This document shows, piece by piece, positions 30,532 to 42,430 of a stretch of DNA of 64,000 nt; position 1 is the first letter of the stretch, and every line of letters starts with the position of its first letter. Under the pieces are notes generated by a model that saw only the letters and a list, made by a program, of their open reading frames with translations, ran no database searches and was not told the origin of the DNA. The stretch is taken from the NCBI GenBank assembly GCA_039621445.1, contig CP154955.1, positions 18,394,691 through 18,458,690 on the forward strand. The letters are read 5' to 3'. This DNA comes from Euglena gracilis (taxonomy: Eukaryota > Euglenida > Euglenophyceae > Euglenales). The position numbers and the translations under genes are program-made.

Positions 30532-31905
30532 CCACAGCATCCTCTCGCACAAAGCCGCATCATCACAACAAGAGCGGTACGTTTAATTCTTGGTTTAATT
30601 AATAATTAAATTAAAAAAAAGTTATATTTAATTAATAATTTGGGACTCTTCAAACAGCGGGGTGGCTGTGGGCAGGGTCGAGAGAGAAAACAACCCTGCG
30701 TCGTCATTCCGCCCTTCAATCTGACACATGATAAAACTTGGAACCATCCAATGCATTCAGAATCTGCATCAATGCAAAGAAAACAGAAAAAATACTTTAG
30801 GGTTGCAAACCTTCTAATTGTTGAAAGGGGGTGGTATAATTCTTTGGGTAATTCAAGCGAGCTGTGAGCTTGGGATTTGACTCCAAATTTGGCCTGGCCA
30901 GCGTCTCGATGGGGCATTGCCCATCGTAACTGTACAAAGAAAGGAAAATTTATTGAAATAAATACCTGTCAAGATTTGAAAATTTGCACAGATTCCTTCA
31001 ATGCCCTTGGAAGCAGGTCTGTATACTGGTTGATTTCATTTTTAATATTTCATGAAATCACCGTGTGGCCGGAGAATACTGTTTCTCCGCCAAAACACTT
31101 GGGACAGCATATGCAATGGCAAGATGCAGTGCCTGAGCTGAGGGTTCCAGTTGTGTGGAAGGAGAGAGAATCATGACATGACCATTCTTCTTTCAATTGA
31201 GTCGTAATCAGGGATTTTCTCAAGACTCACCCATGGAGCTGTGTGTTATCATCAAGCACCAACAATGATATTTGGAAGAATTTCTTATTCGATCTGAATG
31301 CTTCGGGGGACAGATCCTGACCCTGACCCCATACTGTGCAGACCGTCGGTTGTTCAATTCGTTGGAGAATAGGTCCAAAGACAGTTTGGACCAGCGCCAT
31401 CTTGCTCTGCAGATTTCGCCACCACTCAATCCGAACTTGATTGATGCGGGAACCTTGCCACACCCAACGAGCCCTCAAATGCGTGTGACAATGTGCAAGT
31501 CAAAACATAACACACGCAGGAGCGAGAGAGTGACTCTGACTCGATTGTTCGATCAATCGGCAATCTGCCGCCAAAATGCACCGTTGCCTGCCCTTTGATG
31601 ACATTGTGCAAGTCACCTCGGCACCTCGGCTTGTTCAACAGGCCGGCGTCTCTTCTTTTGGCCTTTGCCTTGTCTTTCAGCAGGCTGGATTCTCTCCTTA
31701 GGTCCTCTCCTTACGTAAAGGGCTTGGAATAGAGGCGCGGTCAAGTCGATCGATTGGCAAGCTGGACCATGTGTAAACTGTGGTCCAAACAATGCTTTTT
31801 GAAAATCTCATTGACTGTACCATTCGGATGTGCTAAAAAGCTAAAATTGTAAATTTTGCCTCATATGCACCACTACAAATTGTTATCAGTAATTTTTTTT
31901 GTTCT
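29350..31905. other. AT-rich spacer with dispersed repeats; no gene identified
   Basis: 29353-29410 (ATGAAAATATTAATTATTAA onward) is repeated at 36221-36278. 30815-30870 (AATTCTTTGGGT, TTCAAGCGAGCTGTGAGCTT) is repeated at 36147-36202. A (GT)14 microsatellite lies at 30503-30531. Frames at 29421-29900 and 31272-31598 are open on both strands but match no family. Confidence 0.4.
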
Positions 31906-31980
31906 GTTCTGGTTATTAACATCAACACTGCACTTATGCGGTGAACATAAAGTCGAACCATGAAGGTGAGCCATTGATGT
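31906..31980. repeat. Short direct repeat, copy 1
   Basis: ATCAACACTGCACTTATGC through CCATGAAGGTGAGCCATTGA. A close copy lies at about 32602-32675. No coding role seen. Confidence 0.7.
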
Positions 31981-31983
31981 GTG

Positions 31984-32172
31984 GCTGCATGTGCCTCCAA
32001 AAAAGATGCATCGCCACCTGCACACGTGGATGCACACACACACCAAGGAATTTTAAAGGAGTGTGAATGAAAAAGACATTCATAAATGTGTATCCTTGTC
32101 AGCAGTCCAGAAATTGGTGGGACACGCCAAGGTCGTCGCACACGTTCCGGATGGTGGATTAGATTTCTTGCC
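31984..32172 (+). repeat. Long inverted repeat, left arm
   Basis: GGCTGCATGTGCCTCCAAAA to the CCGGATGGTGGATTAG side corresponds, in reverse complement, to 34010-34187. The arms are diverged but share the start block, AAGATGCATCGCC, CATAAATGTGTATCC and the terminal part. About 1.8 kb separates them, including the ACAT array. This could be the ends of a large TIR element or two copies in opposite orientation. Confidence 0.6.
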
Positions 32173-32601
32173 AATTCTCCACATCTGACCCAATGTCCCT
32201 GATTTGCGAGGCGGAGAAACAGAGGACCACATGTGTTGACCTGACTAGGACGTGGTTGCCTCCCACAATGGCGATGACCTCGCCGTTCATACCTTCAATA
32301 TCTCTCTTTGCATCTTCAAGAACTTTCTGAAAAATTATACAATGAAGTTTCTAAATATCGCACATGCACAAGCACATATTTTTATTGGTCTATGAAAAAT
32401 ATATTTCTACATCATCCGTGATAAAAGGATATGTAGCAATTGTATATGAATGGTCACCATTTGCGCAATACTTCAACATCTTGTCTTTGAAGTCATGGAA
32501 ATCACTTTTTATATTGAAATTATTTTTTCGTCCTTGTATTTTTTGTGCTATCTTGTAGAACAGATAATTGACGATACAGACAAAAATTGAAGGCCATTTT
32601 G

Positions 32602-32675
32602 GGTTATTGCCATCAACACTGCACTTATGCAGTGAACATAAAATTGAACCATGAAGGTGAGCCATTGATGTGCCC
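32602..32675. repeat. Short direct repeat, copy 2
   Basis: Diverged copy of 31906-31980, same orientation. It ends beside a purine/pyrimidine-alternating AT tract that precedes the tetranucleotide array. 32176-32601 holds no recognisable feature. Confidence 0.65.
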
Positions 32676-32748
32676 TTGACACCACGCGGTAAGGGTGACA
32701 AAGATCCCATATATTATATATAATATATATGTGTATATGCATATAGAT

Positions 32749-32896
32749 ATACATTCATACATACATACATACATACATACATACATACATACATACATAC
32801 ATACATACATACATACATACATACATACATACATACATACATACATACATACATACATACATACATACATACATACATACATACATACATACATAC
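32749..32896. repeat. (ACAT)n microsatellite, about 36 units
   Basis: Uninterrupted ACAT/ATAC units, with TATATA sequence on the left and ACACATATACATATG on the right. Just to the right, GCACAGGCAGATGCAGGCAG occurs twice (about 32921 and 32988). 33000-34005 shows no recognisable gene, apart from a short stretch near 33685-33800 related to the motifs at 40015-40080. Confidence 0.95.
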
Positions 32897-34009
32897 ACAC
32901 ATATACATATGTGTGTAATGCACAGGCAGATGCAGGCAGCGTCGACACTATAAAAATAATAAATTATATATTGTACACATTATATACGCACAGGCAGATG
33001 CAGGCAGGGTCAACGCGCCCGGCTTCCTGTGACCATTCCTGTGCAGGCCCTCGACGCCGTTCTTTGTTGCTGGGCAGTCACGAGCTGACCTTGGCGCTAG
33101 ATATCCAGTCTGTGTGCGCACTGGCACGTGTCCGGTACTGTTTGTCCGTGTCCATCCGGTCACCATCAGCCGACGCATTGCCGACTGCAACGCCCGTTGT
33201 CAAGATGATGTCCACACATGTGCTCGTTCCTGCGCAGTGGGAACCTCATTGGGACCAGTGCCACACCAACATTCGAGGATGATTTTGTTCTGGTGAGTTA
33301 CAAAAGATGGCCAAGCAAGTCATGGCCAAAGCTTTCCTTCCAACGGCAAGGAGGAGTTTTTCCAGTTTTGCAAGGTTCAATTCAAGTGCAAGTGGCAAGT
33401 TGTCCATCATTGGGAGGGGTAATTGATGTTTTTTTGAGTTTTTTCAAGAAGTGGACAATGGAATTTGTGGAGGTGGAAAATGAATTTTGGCTGATTTTGA
33501 GGAGGAAGCTGTTCTGAAGGAAAAATAAAGTGCAACCCATGGGAGGTGGGAAGACACCAGTGGAAATGACAGATGAAGAACAAATCAAATTGGGTTAATA
33601 GAATGTTTTCAAGTTTTTGAAGCAACGTTTCCAAAGAGGATGGAAACTCGGGGTGGGCATGGCTTTAGGGGGAAATTGAAACAGTTTCAGATAGGGCGTT
33701 CCAAGGACTTTATTTTAGGAGTCCGGACATTTCTTTTGATTTGGCTTCATTTCCGAGATATCTTGGAAACATCGATTTTTTTTACCCCAAAGACAGCCCA
33801 AAATGGCCCCTGAAATGGGCCAAAATTGGCCGAAAAATGGCCGTGACTCGGGCTACATGAACATGACTCGGGCAGTATTTAACGGGATTTGTTGGGGTTT
33901 GTTGCTGGAAGTTTGTTTGGTTTGTTGTTTTTTTGGGGGGGGGCTGCGACGCACTGTCGGGGTCCCCCACCTGACCTGACCCTCCCCATAACTGAGGAGG
34001 GCGGGCAGG

Positions 34010-34187
34010 TGATACATTCTGGCTGTTCCAGATGTCCATCATCCAGAACGCATACGACGACCTCAATGTGCCCCACCAACTTTTGGACTGCTAATAAGGA
34101 TACACATTTATGAATTAAAATTTCTTGTTGTGTGTGTGCCAAAGGTGCAGGCGGCGATGCATCTTTTTTTTGGAGGCACATGCAGCC
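34010..34187 (-). repeat. Long inverted repeat, right arm
   Basis: Reverse-complement counterpart of 31984-32172: CATCCAGAACGCATACGACG, GGATACACATTTATGAAT, GGCGATGCATCTTTTTTTT and GGAGGCACATGCAGCCAC. Slippage in the T-run is visible between arms. Confidence 0.6.
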
Positions 34188-35370
34188 ACAGGTGCTTGCC
34201 TCCTTTGCAACGTGATGTTGGGGGCTTTTTCCTCCCGTAATTTAGACGTCCTAATTTGGGAATGCAAGAAAACATCCAAATCGCACATTCTGACAAAATT
34301 GATTGGTACAGCTGATATTTCAAACAAAAACGTCAGCCACGCTGCAACACCTTTTCGTGTTTTGAAGGGATATCCTTCACTGCAGCAAAGACGTCTGCCA
34401 CAATCTTTGGTGACCTCCTCAAGGGCCGTATCTGTTTGATGAAGTGGTTTGGCAGAGCAGATACTCCTTGCAGATGAAACGCCCCACCCTGTTCTTCATG
34501 GTTGGAATTGATTGTTTTGGTGAGGAGGGACTCATAAAATGCCCAGCCCAGTGAAATTGATGTGAATGGCAAATATTGTATTCATCCATGGTTTTTGGAT
34601 GTGTGGTGATGGTATATCAAAAGAACCTTGGGCACTGCGATGACCATTGGAAGCTTGAATTATTTAGGTTTTACATTGCTTATTATAATTGAAATGGTAC
34701 CAAAATAATATTAATTGATGGCTCGCACGTTCAAGCTTCCCGAAAAAAAGAATACATCACCTTACAAGGGACTCTAACGGCCACCATAATTGGCCCGCAA
34801 GATGCCACATATGATAATTTCAAAATTGCGAAGCAACTTCCCTGGATTGATACTGAATTGAAACATGGCCAAGTTCGCCCCCCTCGCAAGCGAAAGTGTA
34901 CAAATGAGGTGCCAAGATCTCCAAGCTAAACCATCCGCCAACTTAAACAGGCTAACGGTGTGGTAGGAACCAAGAGTGTTTCCACTCATCATGTGATGCA
35001 TGTGCACCAATGAGCATACATTCCTTCTCATTCAACAACATTTTGGTGTTTTTTCAAGTTTTTTTCATGCACAAATGTGCCTAAAAATTTCAAATTGCCC
35101 CAAATTTGCAGACTCTGGGTTGTACTATGTGTTGAGCGGGCAGCGCGTGTTTTCTGCAGCTACATTCATTGGTCAGCGTCGTGAGAAGAAGGGACTATCA
35201 TTTCCAAGATGTGTTTTTATATAAAAAGGCAAAACGTTTGCCTCCTACGTTGCCCGCTTCAGGAGGGCTCAAGAGTTCATTTGCCTTGTGGCAAAGCGTG
35301 GGCTTGATTTGGATTCCCCCCAGAATAAATTTTTGTTTTCATAATGCAATCTTAAACTTTTCTCACTTTT
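34188..35370. other. No gene recognised
   Basis: AT-rich DNA with short open frames only and no family motif on either strand. Confidence 0.45.
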
Positions 35371-36050
35371 TTTTCACCCTTTCGGGTTTTGTAAATTTCA
35401 TTGCCGACGCCGAGGGTGTCGAGCTGAGGTCCAGTGACCAGGATATCTCGCGAAAGACAACCGAGCTAACCAATTTGGACGTGGACGTGGACGGTCGCCG
35501 AGCTGCGTATCGCGCAGGATATCGCTGTGGGCAGGCTGCCAGCTGTTGGCCGTTAGGCAGATCTCGCTCGGTGCCAACATGGCGCCGGCCAGCCAGGACG
35601 AGCTCGACGCAGCATGCCGTCGTGCGTTGGCCAGCTACCGTGGTGCCGGTGGCCTTGCTGACCAACGGGCGGGTGCTACAAGGACCATTCTGCAGGACGT
35701 CGTCAGTGGACGGCGCATATTCACATCCGGCCCATGACGGCCATGAAGCGCGCAGGTGTGCACCCGTGACGTACAGGCGCCCAATCCGTCGCCTGGACGC
35801 AGCTGGCCAGCTGTGTCCAGTGCCCGTTCCGCCGTCCTTCTGCTGTCGCCCATTCGTCGACCCAATTCGTGTCGTATTGCCCGACCTGGCCACAATCGGC
35901 CGGTCGCGCCCATGTGCCCTACATGGGCATCCCAAGCCGGTGCCATCCCGGCTTCCATCCGTTCCCGTTATGGGCCGTCAGTTCGTTCCAGCGCATTGAC
36001 CTTCTGCGCGTCCTGAGTCCGAGCGCATTCGTTATGACTTAGGCCTAAGT
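35370..36050. other. GC-rich island, possible unidentified exon
   Basis: A sharp rise in GC with long open frames on both strands (minus 35363-35935, plus 35169-35999). The plus-strand frame 35546-35737 (APASQDELDAACRRALASYR) looks most protein-like. No motif identifies it and no splice sites decide the strand. Confidence 0.25.
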
Positions 36051-37491
36051 TTAGGCCTAACTTATAGATTAATGTAGGTGTACAAGTTAGGCATAAAATT
36101 AGGCCGAAATCGTAACCCTAACCCTACTCCATCATTAACGCATTGTTGAAATGGGGTGGTGCAATTCTTTGGGTGGTTCAAGCGAGCTGTGAGCTTGGGG
36201 TTGTTGGAGGCCCCTTTTTAATGAAAATATTAATTATTAAAACGATCACCTTCTGAGCTGACAGCTAATAAAATGCCATGATGCACATAAGCATGCAGCT
36301 GATCTTGCAAAAGAATGTAAATAAAATAATGAACCATGGCAACGATGGAAAGATTCTATGACATTTTGAACACATGGCTTCAATTATGGATGACCAGCTA
36401 GGGTCATTATTTGGTAGATTCAAATGGTAACTTTGTATGTTACTTCGAAATGGTTCAAAATTCAACATATCACCGTGTTCCTACATCATCACCAGCTGGC
36501 TGAAACATGACATTTCCAAGCACATCAAGAACACCAAGAGTTAAAAACTGCAGCCTGCACTAGACATTTACCCCCCCTCCCCCCACACCCCCCCACACCC
36601 CCTCACATCCCTACATCCGGGACCCCAGCGGAACCTAGCCTCGCCGTGGCGTAGGGGAGAACCGGCCCCCCACTCCCGGGGGGTATGGCTATCTGGGTAC
36701 CTCTTGGGATGAGGTGGATACCCTGTGTCTGTGTACGTGGAGGTGGCTGGCTCCCCCTGTGGCGGCAACCGCCACAAGCCTGGCTGCCCCCCCCCCCCAA
36801 GCCTTGTTTGTGCGACCCCTCCCAGCCGACCCCCTCCCAGACAAGCCCCAATTCGCAAACTTTTCCAGATCTCACCCTGAACCAATCACTCTTTGGCTTT
36901 GCCAGCACACACCACTGTGGCCGTCGTCCTCTCAATTTTTTCTCGGCCCACTGTGGCCGTTGTCCTCTCGATGTTCATACCCTGGCCCTTGACGAACATC
37001 AAACTTGAAGCACCTCTTGGCCCCTTACAGCTTTGTGAGCCCCATGCGGTTTCCCGTCCCCGCCAATGAAACCAACCCCGTCACCCGTTTTCCAGCATGC
37101 CGTCCATCCCCACCCTCCCCCCTACAGCTGACACGTCGTCATCCTAATGTGGAGCGCTTCTCATCCTAATCCTAATCTGAATCCCCTCCCCCTCCCCCTC
37201 CCCTCCCCTTCCCCCTCCCCTTCCTCTGCTGTCTTTGTCATTATCAACTGGTCAAATTGGTCCGTTGTGCTGTGTGGCAGCAAAGAATGAATTGCAGGAT
37301 TCATGATTGAACTCCAGAGACAGTGGTCGCGACAACGTTCGACCTTTCCCAGCTATGATTCTTTAATTCAGTTGCTTTCTTTGGGAGTCAACATCCTGAA
37401 CCAAAAGCCCTTCATGCAAACGATTGTATTGCACACTTGCACTGGTCTCTTCCCCCAAATCATTCACTCAGAACCGATCCCCATCATTCAA
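36051..37491. other. Dispersed repeats and pyrimidine tract; no gene
   Basis: Telomere-like CCCTAACCCTA occurs once at 36115, too short to matter. 36147-36278 carries the two short repeats shared with the LINE 3' flank region. 36550-37130 is C-rich. 37186-37225 is a CCCCCT/CCCCTT tract like those bordering the LINE, here without an element beside it. Confidence 0.5.
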
Positions 37492-38089
37492 AAGTCGATT
37501 GGTGTTCAACAAAATTGAAAATCTGAACGAACCTAAGAAATCCGTAGCATTCATTTCTTATCGTACATTCCCCCCCACCCCCCCCCCTAAAAAAATTTAA
37601 AGAAAATAGAAATTATCACCAAACAGGTCAGACCAGGCTACAACTTCCCCAGGGCGTTTCTTGTTTCATTCATCACACGTATGATGCAACCGACCGTTTT
37701 TTTCATTCGACAAAAAAGAAATAATACACCAAACGCCATAAATTCATTTCTCACCGACATGGTGCGAGAATGCAAAGTGGGAGCATTTGGGCACAGAAAC
37801 ATGAGGGCGGAAAAATTGTGTTGGTTTCACCACCGTGGGGGTTTAAACAAACTTCATTTCAACAGCCTTCTTTCCTACCCCTTTTCCCAACACAAATCCT
37901 CCCCTCTGGGATTACGCCGAGCGGTCCAGACCACGAAAGGTGGCTCTCATCGTCGTGCAGGGAATGAGGTGCCCCCAGCTCCTGGGAGATTGACTGGCTG
38001 GTTCTGTGGCCGGCAGCTTTTTTTTGGCGGGGTTTTTTGGGGGGTTCTAGACCAGGGTGTGACGTAGAGCTGAGCTCTTTGGGAGACCA

Positions 38090-38333
38090 CCCCGGCGGCC
38101 CGGCGGCCCGGCGGCCCGGCCCGGTCGGCGGCCCGGCAGCCCGGCCCAGCCGGCGGCCCGGCGGCCCGGCCCGGCCCCGCCGGCGGCCCGGCGGCCCGGC
38201 GGCCCGGCCCGGCCGGCGGCCCGGCGGCTTGGCCCGGCGGCCCGGCCCGGCCCGGCGGCCCGGCGGCCCAGCAACCCGGCCCGGCCGGCGGCCCGGCGGC
38301 CCGGCCAGGCCCGGCGGCCCGGCGGCCCGGCCA
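38090..38333. repeat. GGCCCGGC-type tandem array
   Basis: About 240 bp built from GGCCC, GGCGG and CCGG words, almost 100 percent G+C, with long open frames on both strands that are only a by-product of the repeat. Strongly self-complementary. It abuts the palindromic minisatellite directly. Confidence 0.9.
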
Positions 38334-39850
38334 TGAATCATGATGGCCATCATTGGTCATGATGGCCATCATGGGTCATGATGGCCATCATGGGTCATGA
38401 TGGCCATCATGGGTCATGATGGCCATCATGGGTCATGATGGCCATCATGGGTCATGATAGGATGATGCGCATCATGGGTCATGATGGCCATCATGGGTCA
38501 GGATGGTGGCCATCATGGGTCATGATGGCCATCATGGGTCATGATGGCCATGATGCGCATCATGGGTCATGATGGCCATCATTGGTCATGATGGCCATCA
38601 TGGGCCATGATGGCCATCATGGGTCATGATGGCCATCATGGGTCAGGATGGACATCATGGGTCAGGATGGCCATCATGGGTCAGGATGGCCATCATTGGT
38701 CATGATGGCCATCATGGGTCATGATGCGCATCTTGTGTCATGATGGCCATCATTGGTCATGATGGCCATGATGCGCATCATGGGTCATGAAGGCCGTCAT
38801 TGGTCATGATGGCCATCATGGGTCATGATGGCCATCATCGTGGGTCATGATGGCCATCATGGGTCATGATGGCCATCATGGGTCAGGATGGTGGCCATCA
38901 TGGGTCATGATGGCCATCATGGGTCATGATGGCCATCATGGGGCAGGATGGCCATGATGCGCATCATGGGTCATGATGGCCGTCATTGGTCATGATGGCC
39001 ATGATGCGCATCATGGGTCATGAAGGCCGTCATTGGTCATGATGGCCATCATGGGTCATTATGGCCATGATGCGCATCATGGGTCATGATGGCCATCATT
39101 GGTCATGATGGCCATCATGGGTCATGATGGCCATCATGGGTCATGATGGCCATCATGGGTCAGGATGGCCATCATGGGTCATGATGGCCATCATGGGTCA
39201 TGATGGCCATCATTGGTCATTGTGGCCATGATGCGCATCATGGGTCATGAAGGCCGTCATTGGTCATGATGGCCATCAAGGGTCATGATGGCCATCATGG
39301 GTCATGATGCCATCATGGGGCAGGATGGCCATCATGCGTCAGGATGGCCATCATGGGTCATGATGGCCATCATGGGTCATGATGGCCATCATGGGTCATG
39401 ATGGCCATGATGCGCATCATGGGTCATGATGGCCATCATGGGTCAGGATGGTGGCCATCATGGGTCATGATGGCCATCATGGGTCATGATAGCCATGATG
39501 CGCATCATGGGTCATGATGGCCATCATTGGTCATGATGGCCATCATGGGTCATGATGGCCATCATGGGTCATGATGGCCATCATGGGTCAGGATGGCCAT
39601 CATGGGTCATGATGGCCATCATGGGTCATGATGGCCATCATGGGTCATGATGCCATCATGGGGCAGGATGGCCATCATGCGTCAGGATGGCCATCATGGG
39701 TCATGATGGCCATCATGGGTCATGATGGCCATCATGGGGCAGGATGGCCATCATGCGTCAGGATGGCCATCATGGGTCATGATGGCCATCATTGGTCATG
39801 ATGGCCATCATGGGTCATGATGCGCATCTTGTGTCATGATGGCCATCATT
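38334..39850. repeat. 19-bp palindromic minisatellite, roughly 75-80 units
   Basis: Unit ATGATGGCCATCATGGGTC; its first 14 bases are a perfect palindrome. Variants include ATGATGCGCATCATG, GGTCAGGATGG and CATTGGTCATG, and blocks of variants recur in the same order (for example around 38730-38830 and 39230-39300), showing higher-order duplication. Confidence 0.95.
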
Positions 39851-39904
39851 CGGGCCAAAAAGTCGAAAAATTTTTTTCTCGATTTTTTTCGACTTTTTGG
39901 CCCG
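39851..39904. repeat. 20-bp perfect hairpin at end of minisatellite
   Basis: Left arm CGGGCCAAAAAGTCGAAAAA at 39851-39870, its exact reverse complement at 39885-39904, loop of 14 bases. It marks the exact end of the minisatellite. Confidence 0.9.
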
Positions 39905-40130
39905 AAAACGGCTAAGTCGGACAGTGGAAAAAGTGTACAAAATGGCCCAAATTGGCGGAAAATGGACAAAACTCGGGCTGGGCAGGGAGTTGCGGGGAAA
40001 TCAAAATACTAGTAGATAGGGCGTTCCAAGGGCTTCAATTTAGGTCTCTGGACATTTTTTTCAACTCCCCACCATTTTGGAGACATTATGCAAAAACTGG
40101 TTTTTTGGCCTGTTTTGGGCTCCAAATGGC

Positions 40131-40520
40131 AGAGTCCCCCCATGGCGAAACCACAAAACGGCCATATCTCGGCCCAGGCGGAGTTGGCCCAAACCGCGCA
40201 CACCGGTGGATAGGGCGTCCCAAAGTTGTGGAATGAGGTACTGTTTACTTTTTCTCAACTCCCCTGCGTTTTCGAGATATTTTGAATTTTTCGATTTTTT
40301 GACCCCAAAAATGACCACTTTTTTGCAGAGTCCCCCCCTGGCGAAACCTCAAAACGGCCATATCTCGGCCCAGGCGGGGAGTTGGCCCAAACCGCGCATA
40401 CCGGTGGATACGGCGCCCCAAAGTTGTGGAATGAGGTACTCTTTGGTTTTTCTCAACTCCCCAGCGTTTTCGAGATATTTTGAATTTTTCGATTTTTTTG
40501 ACCCCAAAAATGACCCCTGT
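40131..40520 (+). repeat. Two tandem ~195-bp units
   Basis: Units begin near 40131 and 40325 and share GCGAAACC, AACGGCCATATCTCGGCCCA, GTTGGCCCAAACCGCGCA, AAGTTGTGGAATGAGGTACT and CGTTTTCGAGATATTTTGAA. Degenerate further pieces flank them (40017-40120 and 40560-40610), and a related piece occurs at 33685-33800. Confidence 0.85.
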
Positions 40521-40722
40521 TGCCGGTCCAACAAAATTTCTTTGGAAAAAAAAACGGTAGACAACTTTTTTGCTCGGGCCATATCTCCGGACCGGCGGGG
40601 AGTTGGGGGCAAAATGAGGGCTCTGGACAAACTAGGGACCCTCTCCTAACCTATAGGCTATTAACTTTTCGGGTCCGGAAATCAGGTCACATCGATAATC
40701 CGCGGGTGCCCGGGCCTACTCA

Positions 40723-40735
40723 GGGGGGGGGGGGG

Positions 40736-40770
<35 letters not shown>

Positions 40771-40791
40771 CGGGGGGGGGGGGGGGAGGGG
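40723..40791 (+). repeat. Poly-G tract, including 33 uninterrupted G
   Basis: Nearly pure G for about 69 bases, with 33 in a row at 40737-40769. It would form G-quadruplexes and is a likely site of sequencing or assembly error. It lies between the tandem units and the right end of the 2.8-kb insertion. Confidence 0.9.
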
Positions 40792-42430
40792 TGGTAAGCT
40801 TCGCTCTTACTCTAAAGAGATAAGAGCTCAGCGACTCCCTAGTTAATGAAAACCCCAGAGAAGGTGCTGGATTCTCCCATTTAGCAGAAAATGCATACTT
40901 TCAAAACATCGTTTGGCTACAATGTGATCTGGTAACCCCAGGCTAACCCTGGTGAGGGTCGCTGGTTTTATTTCCCTCTGGACAATTATTTGATATGATA
41001 TGATACGATATGACAATATTCATAAATGATGGCTCGCCTCTGCTGCAAAGCGGGTGTGCATGGCATACCCATTGTTCACGGACCAACATTGTGTGAGACT
41101 TTCAGATGATTGCTTGATCTGCATCAGATTGTTTTGTTGTTATGTTTCCTTATTGGGGGGGGGGCATTAGAGGGGCTGGAATTGATCGAAGCCAGCATTT
41201 GTTTAAACAGCCGTGATAACAAATCCAAATAAAGCACCATAATAGTTGGACCATCAAACACCGTGTGTGTGTGTAATGTGTGTGTCTCTGCCTGTTTATG
41301 CTTGATATACTTGGAAAAGGAAACACAATTATTGCATCCAGAATATGCTGGTCACTCGACAGGTGGAACCAGCTGCACCTCAGCGTCATGCCAGCGACAC
41401 GCCACCCACCAACCCCCAGGCTGGCATTGTGTGAGACCTAGCTCAAGAAGCTGCCTGATTCTCAACAATCTCGTGCTGTAGATGACGTGTGATTCCCCTT
41501 CATTCCCAAAGTTCGAAACCACATCTGTTTCCTAAAGGTCTTATAAAGAATTTTTTCAGCCAGAATGAAACACAACCGCGGATAGATTGGCTCGTTGGCT
41601 AACACTAGCTGTCTCTTTTGTAGGCCCCTGAACTTATAGAAGAGAAAAATAATCAAGGCGCCATGCCTTTGGTGCATCACGGTTGGAAATCATCAATGCA
41701 AGCGAAAAAAAACATTACCCAAAAGAACCAAACATTCATACCGAACCAAAATCGGAAACCTGCAAACGTGGATGGCACAGAATTATCATTAATCATGTAT
41801 TCAATCTCTGCCTGGTGATAGATTGCAGGTGTTCTAAAAAAATGCAACAAACATCAAATGATGATGTTGAATATTGCATTTTGCATGTGAACCAAATACT
41901 AAGCTAAATGTGTGGGTGCAATAAGACCAAATGGTGTGAAGACGGTGCTGATGAGTCTAATTTAAGACAATCAGCAAATATATCAAATATATGACAGGCT
42001 GTTCAACTACAGGCTCTTGTGTGTGGTGCCTGAACTGCTGGAATCATTCCAAGCAATGCTATTACAATGAAAATGCGCATGACAGGGATATCTGTGCTTG
42101 AACCGCCTGCTCAAGCAGGCTGCTGCTTGAGCAGTTACAACTATCGTTCCCCAGAGTTGGGAGACTCTAGACAAATGCAAGAAAGACTGCAAACAGGTGG
42201 AAAGCCACCTGAAACACACGGGAATGGCCCGCTATTGCTATTGAGCTATTGCAGTATTGGCAAGTGCAGGAGATTATTCATTTCATCACATAAATAAATA
42301 TTCATCACTTTCGATATATAATATGTATGCATATATATGTATATATAAAACAAAATCTGGTAATCAATCAGAAATTTCACATTGAAAATAAAGTCTGGGA
42401 AAACTCATAGAAATGCAACATTATAACATT

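Larger units (their letters stand above)
38055..40834. mobile_element. 2.8-kb insertion within family E, minisatellite-rich
   Basis: Absent from the compact family E copy. GCTGAGCTCTT at 38069-38079 and its complement AAGAGCTCAGC at 40822-40832 lie at the two ends, close to AGGG/CCCT, so short terminal inverted repeats are likely. The content is non-coding: GC array, palindromic minisatellite, hairpin, two ~195-bp units and a poly-G tract. No transposase is present. Confidence 0.5.
37858..41068. mobile_element. Element family E inserted in block D, itself interrupted
   Basis: The left part (37858-38054: CAACAGCCTTCTTTCC, GGATTACGCCGAGCGGTCCA) and right part (40835-41068: GTGATCTGGTAACC, GATATGATA) match, in reverse complement, the two ends of a compact copy at 61735-62195. 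Neither part is coding. Target duplications are not evident. Confidence 0.65.
37492..42430. repeat. Duplicated block D, copy 2 (split by insertion)
   Basis: 37492-37857 matches 19368-19735 and 41069-42430 matches 19745-20778, so the two halves are separated here by about 3.2 kb that copy 1 lacks. The right half also holds a further stretch near 41780-42070 absent from copy 1. Divergence is moderate with many small indels. Confidence 0.75.

Noticed and set aside
36113-36125. Telomere-like CCCTAACCCTA
   Set aside because: Fewer than two full units and no array; chance or a trace only.
38037-38372. Pro/Gly/Arg frames of 95-164 codons on both strands
   Set aside because: By-product of the GGCCCGGC array, which has almost no stops in any frame.
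38334-39850. CRISPR-like array
   Set aside because: The 19-bp units are contiguous with no unique spacers; it is a minisatellite in eukaryotic DNA.
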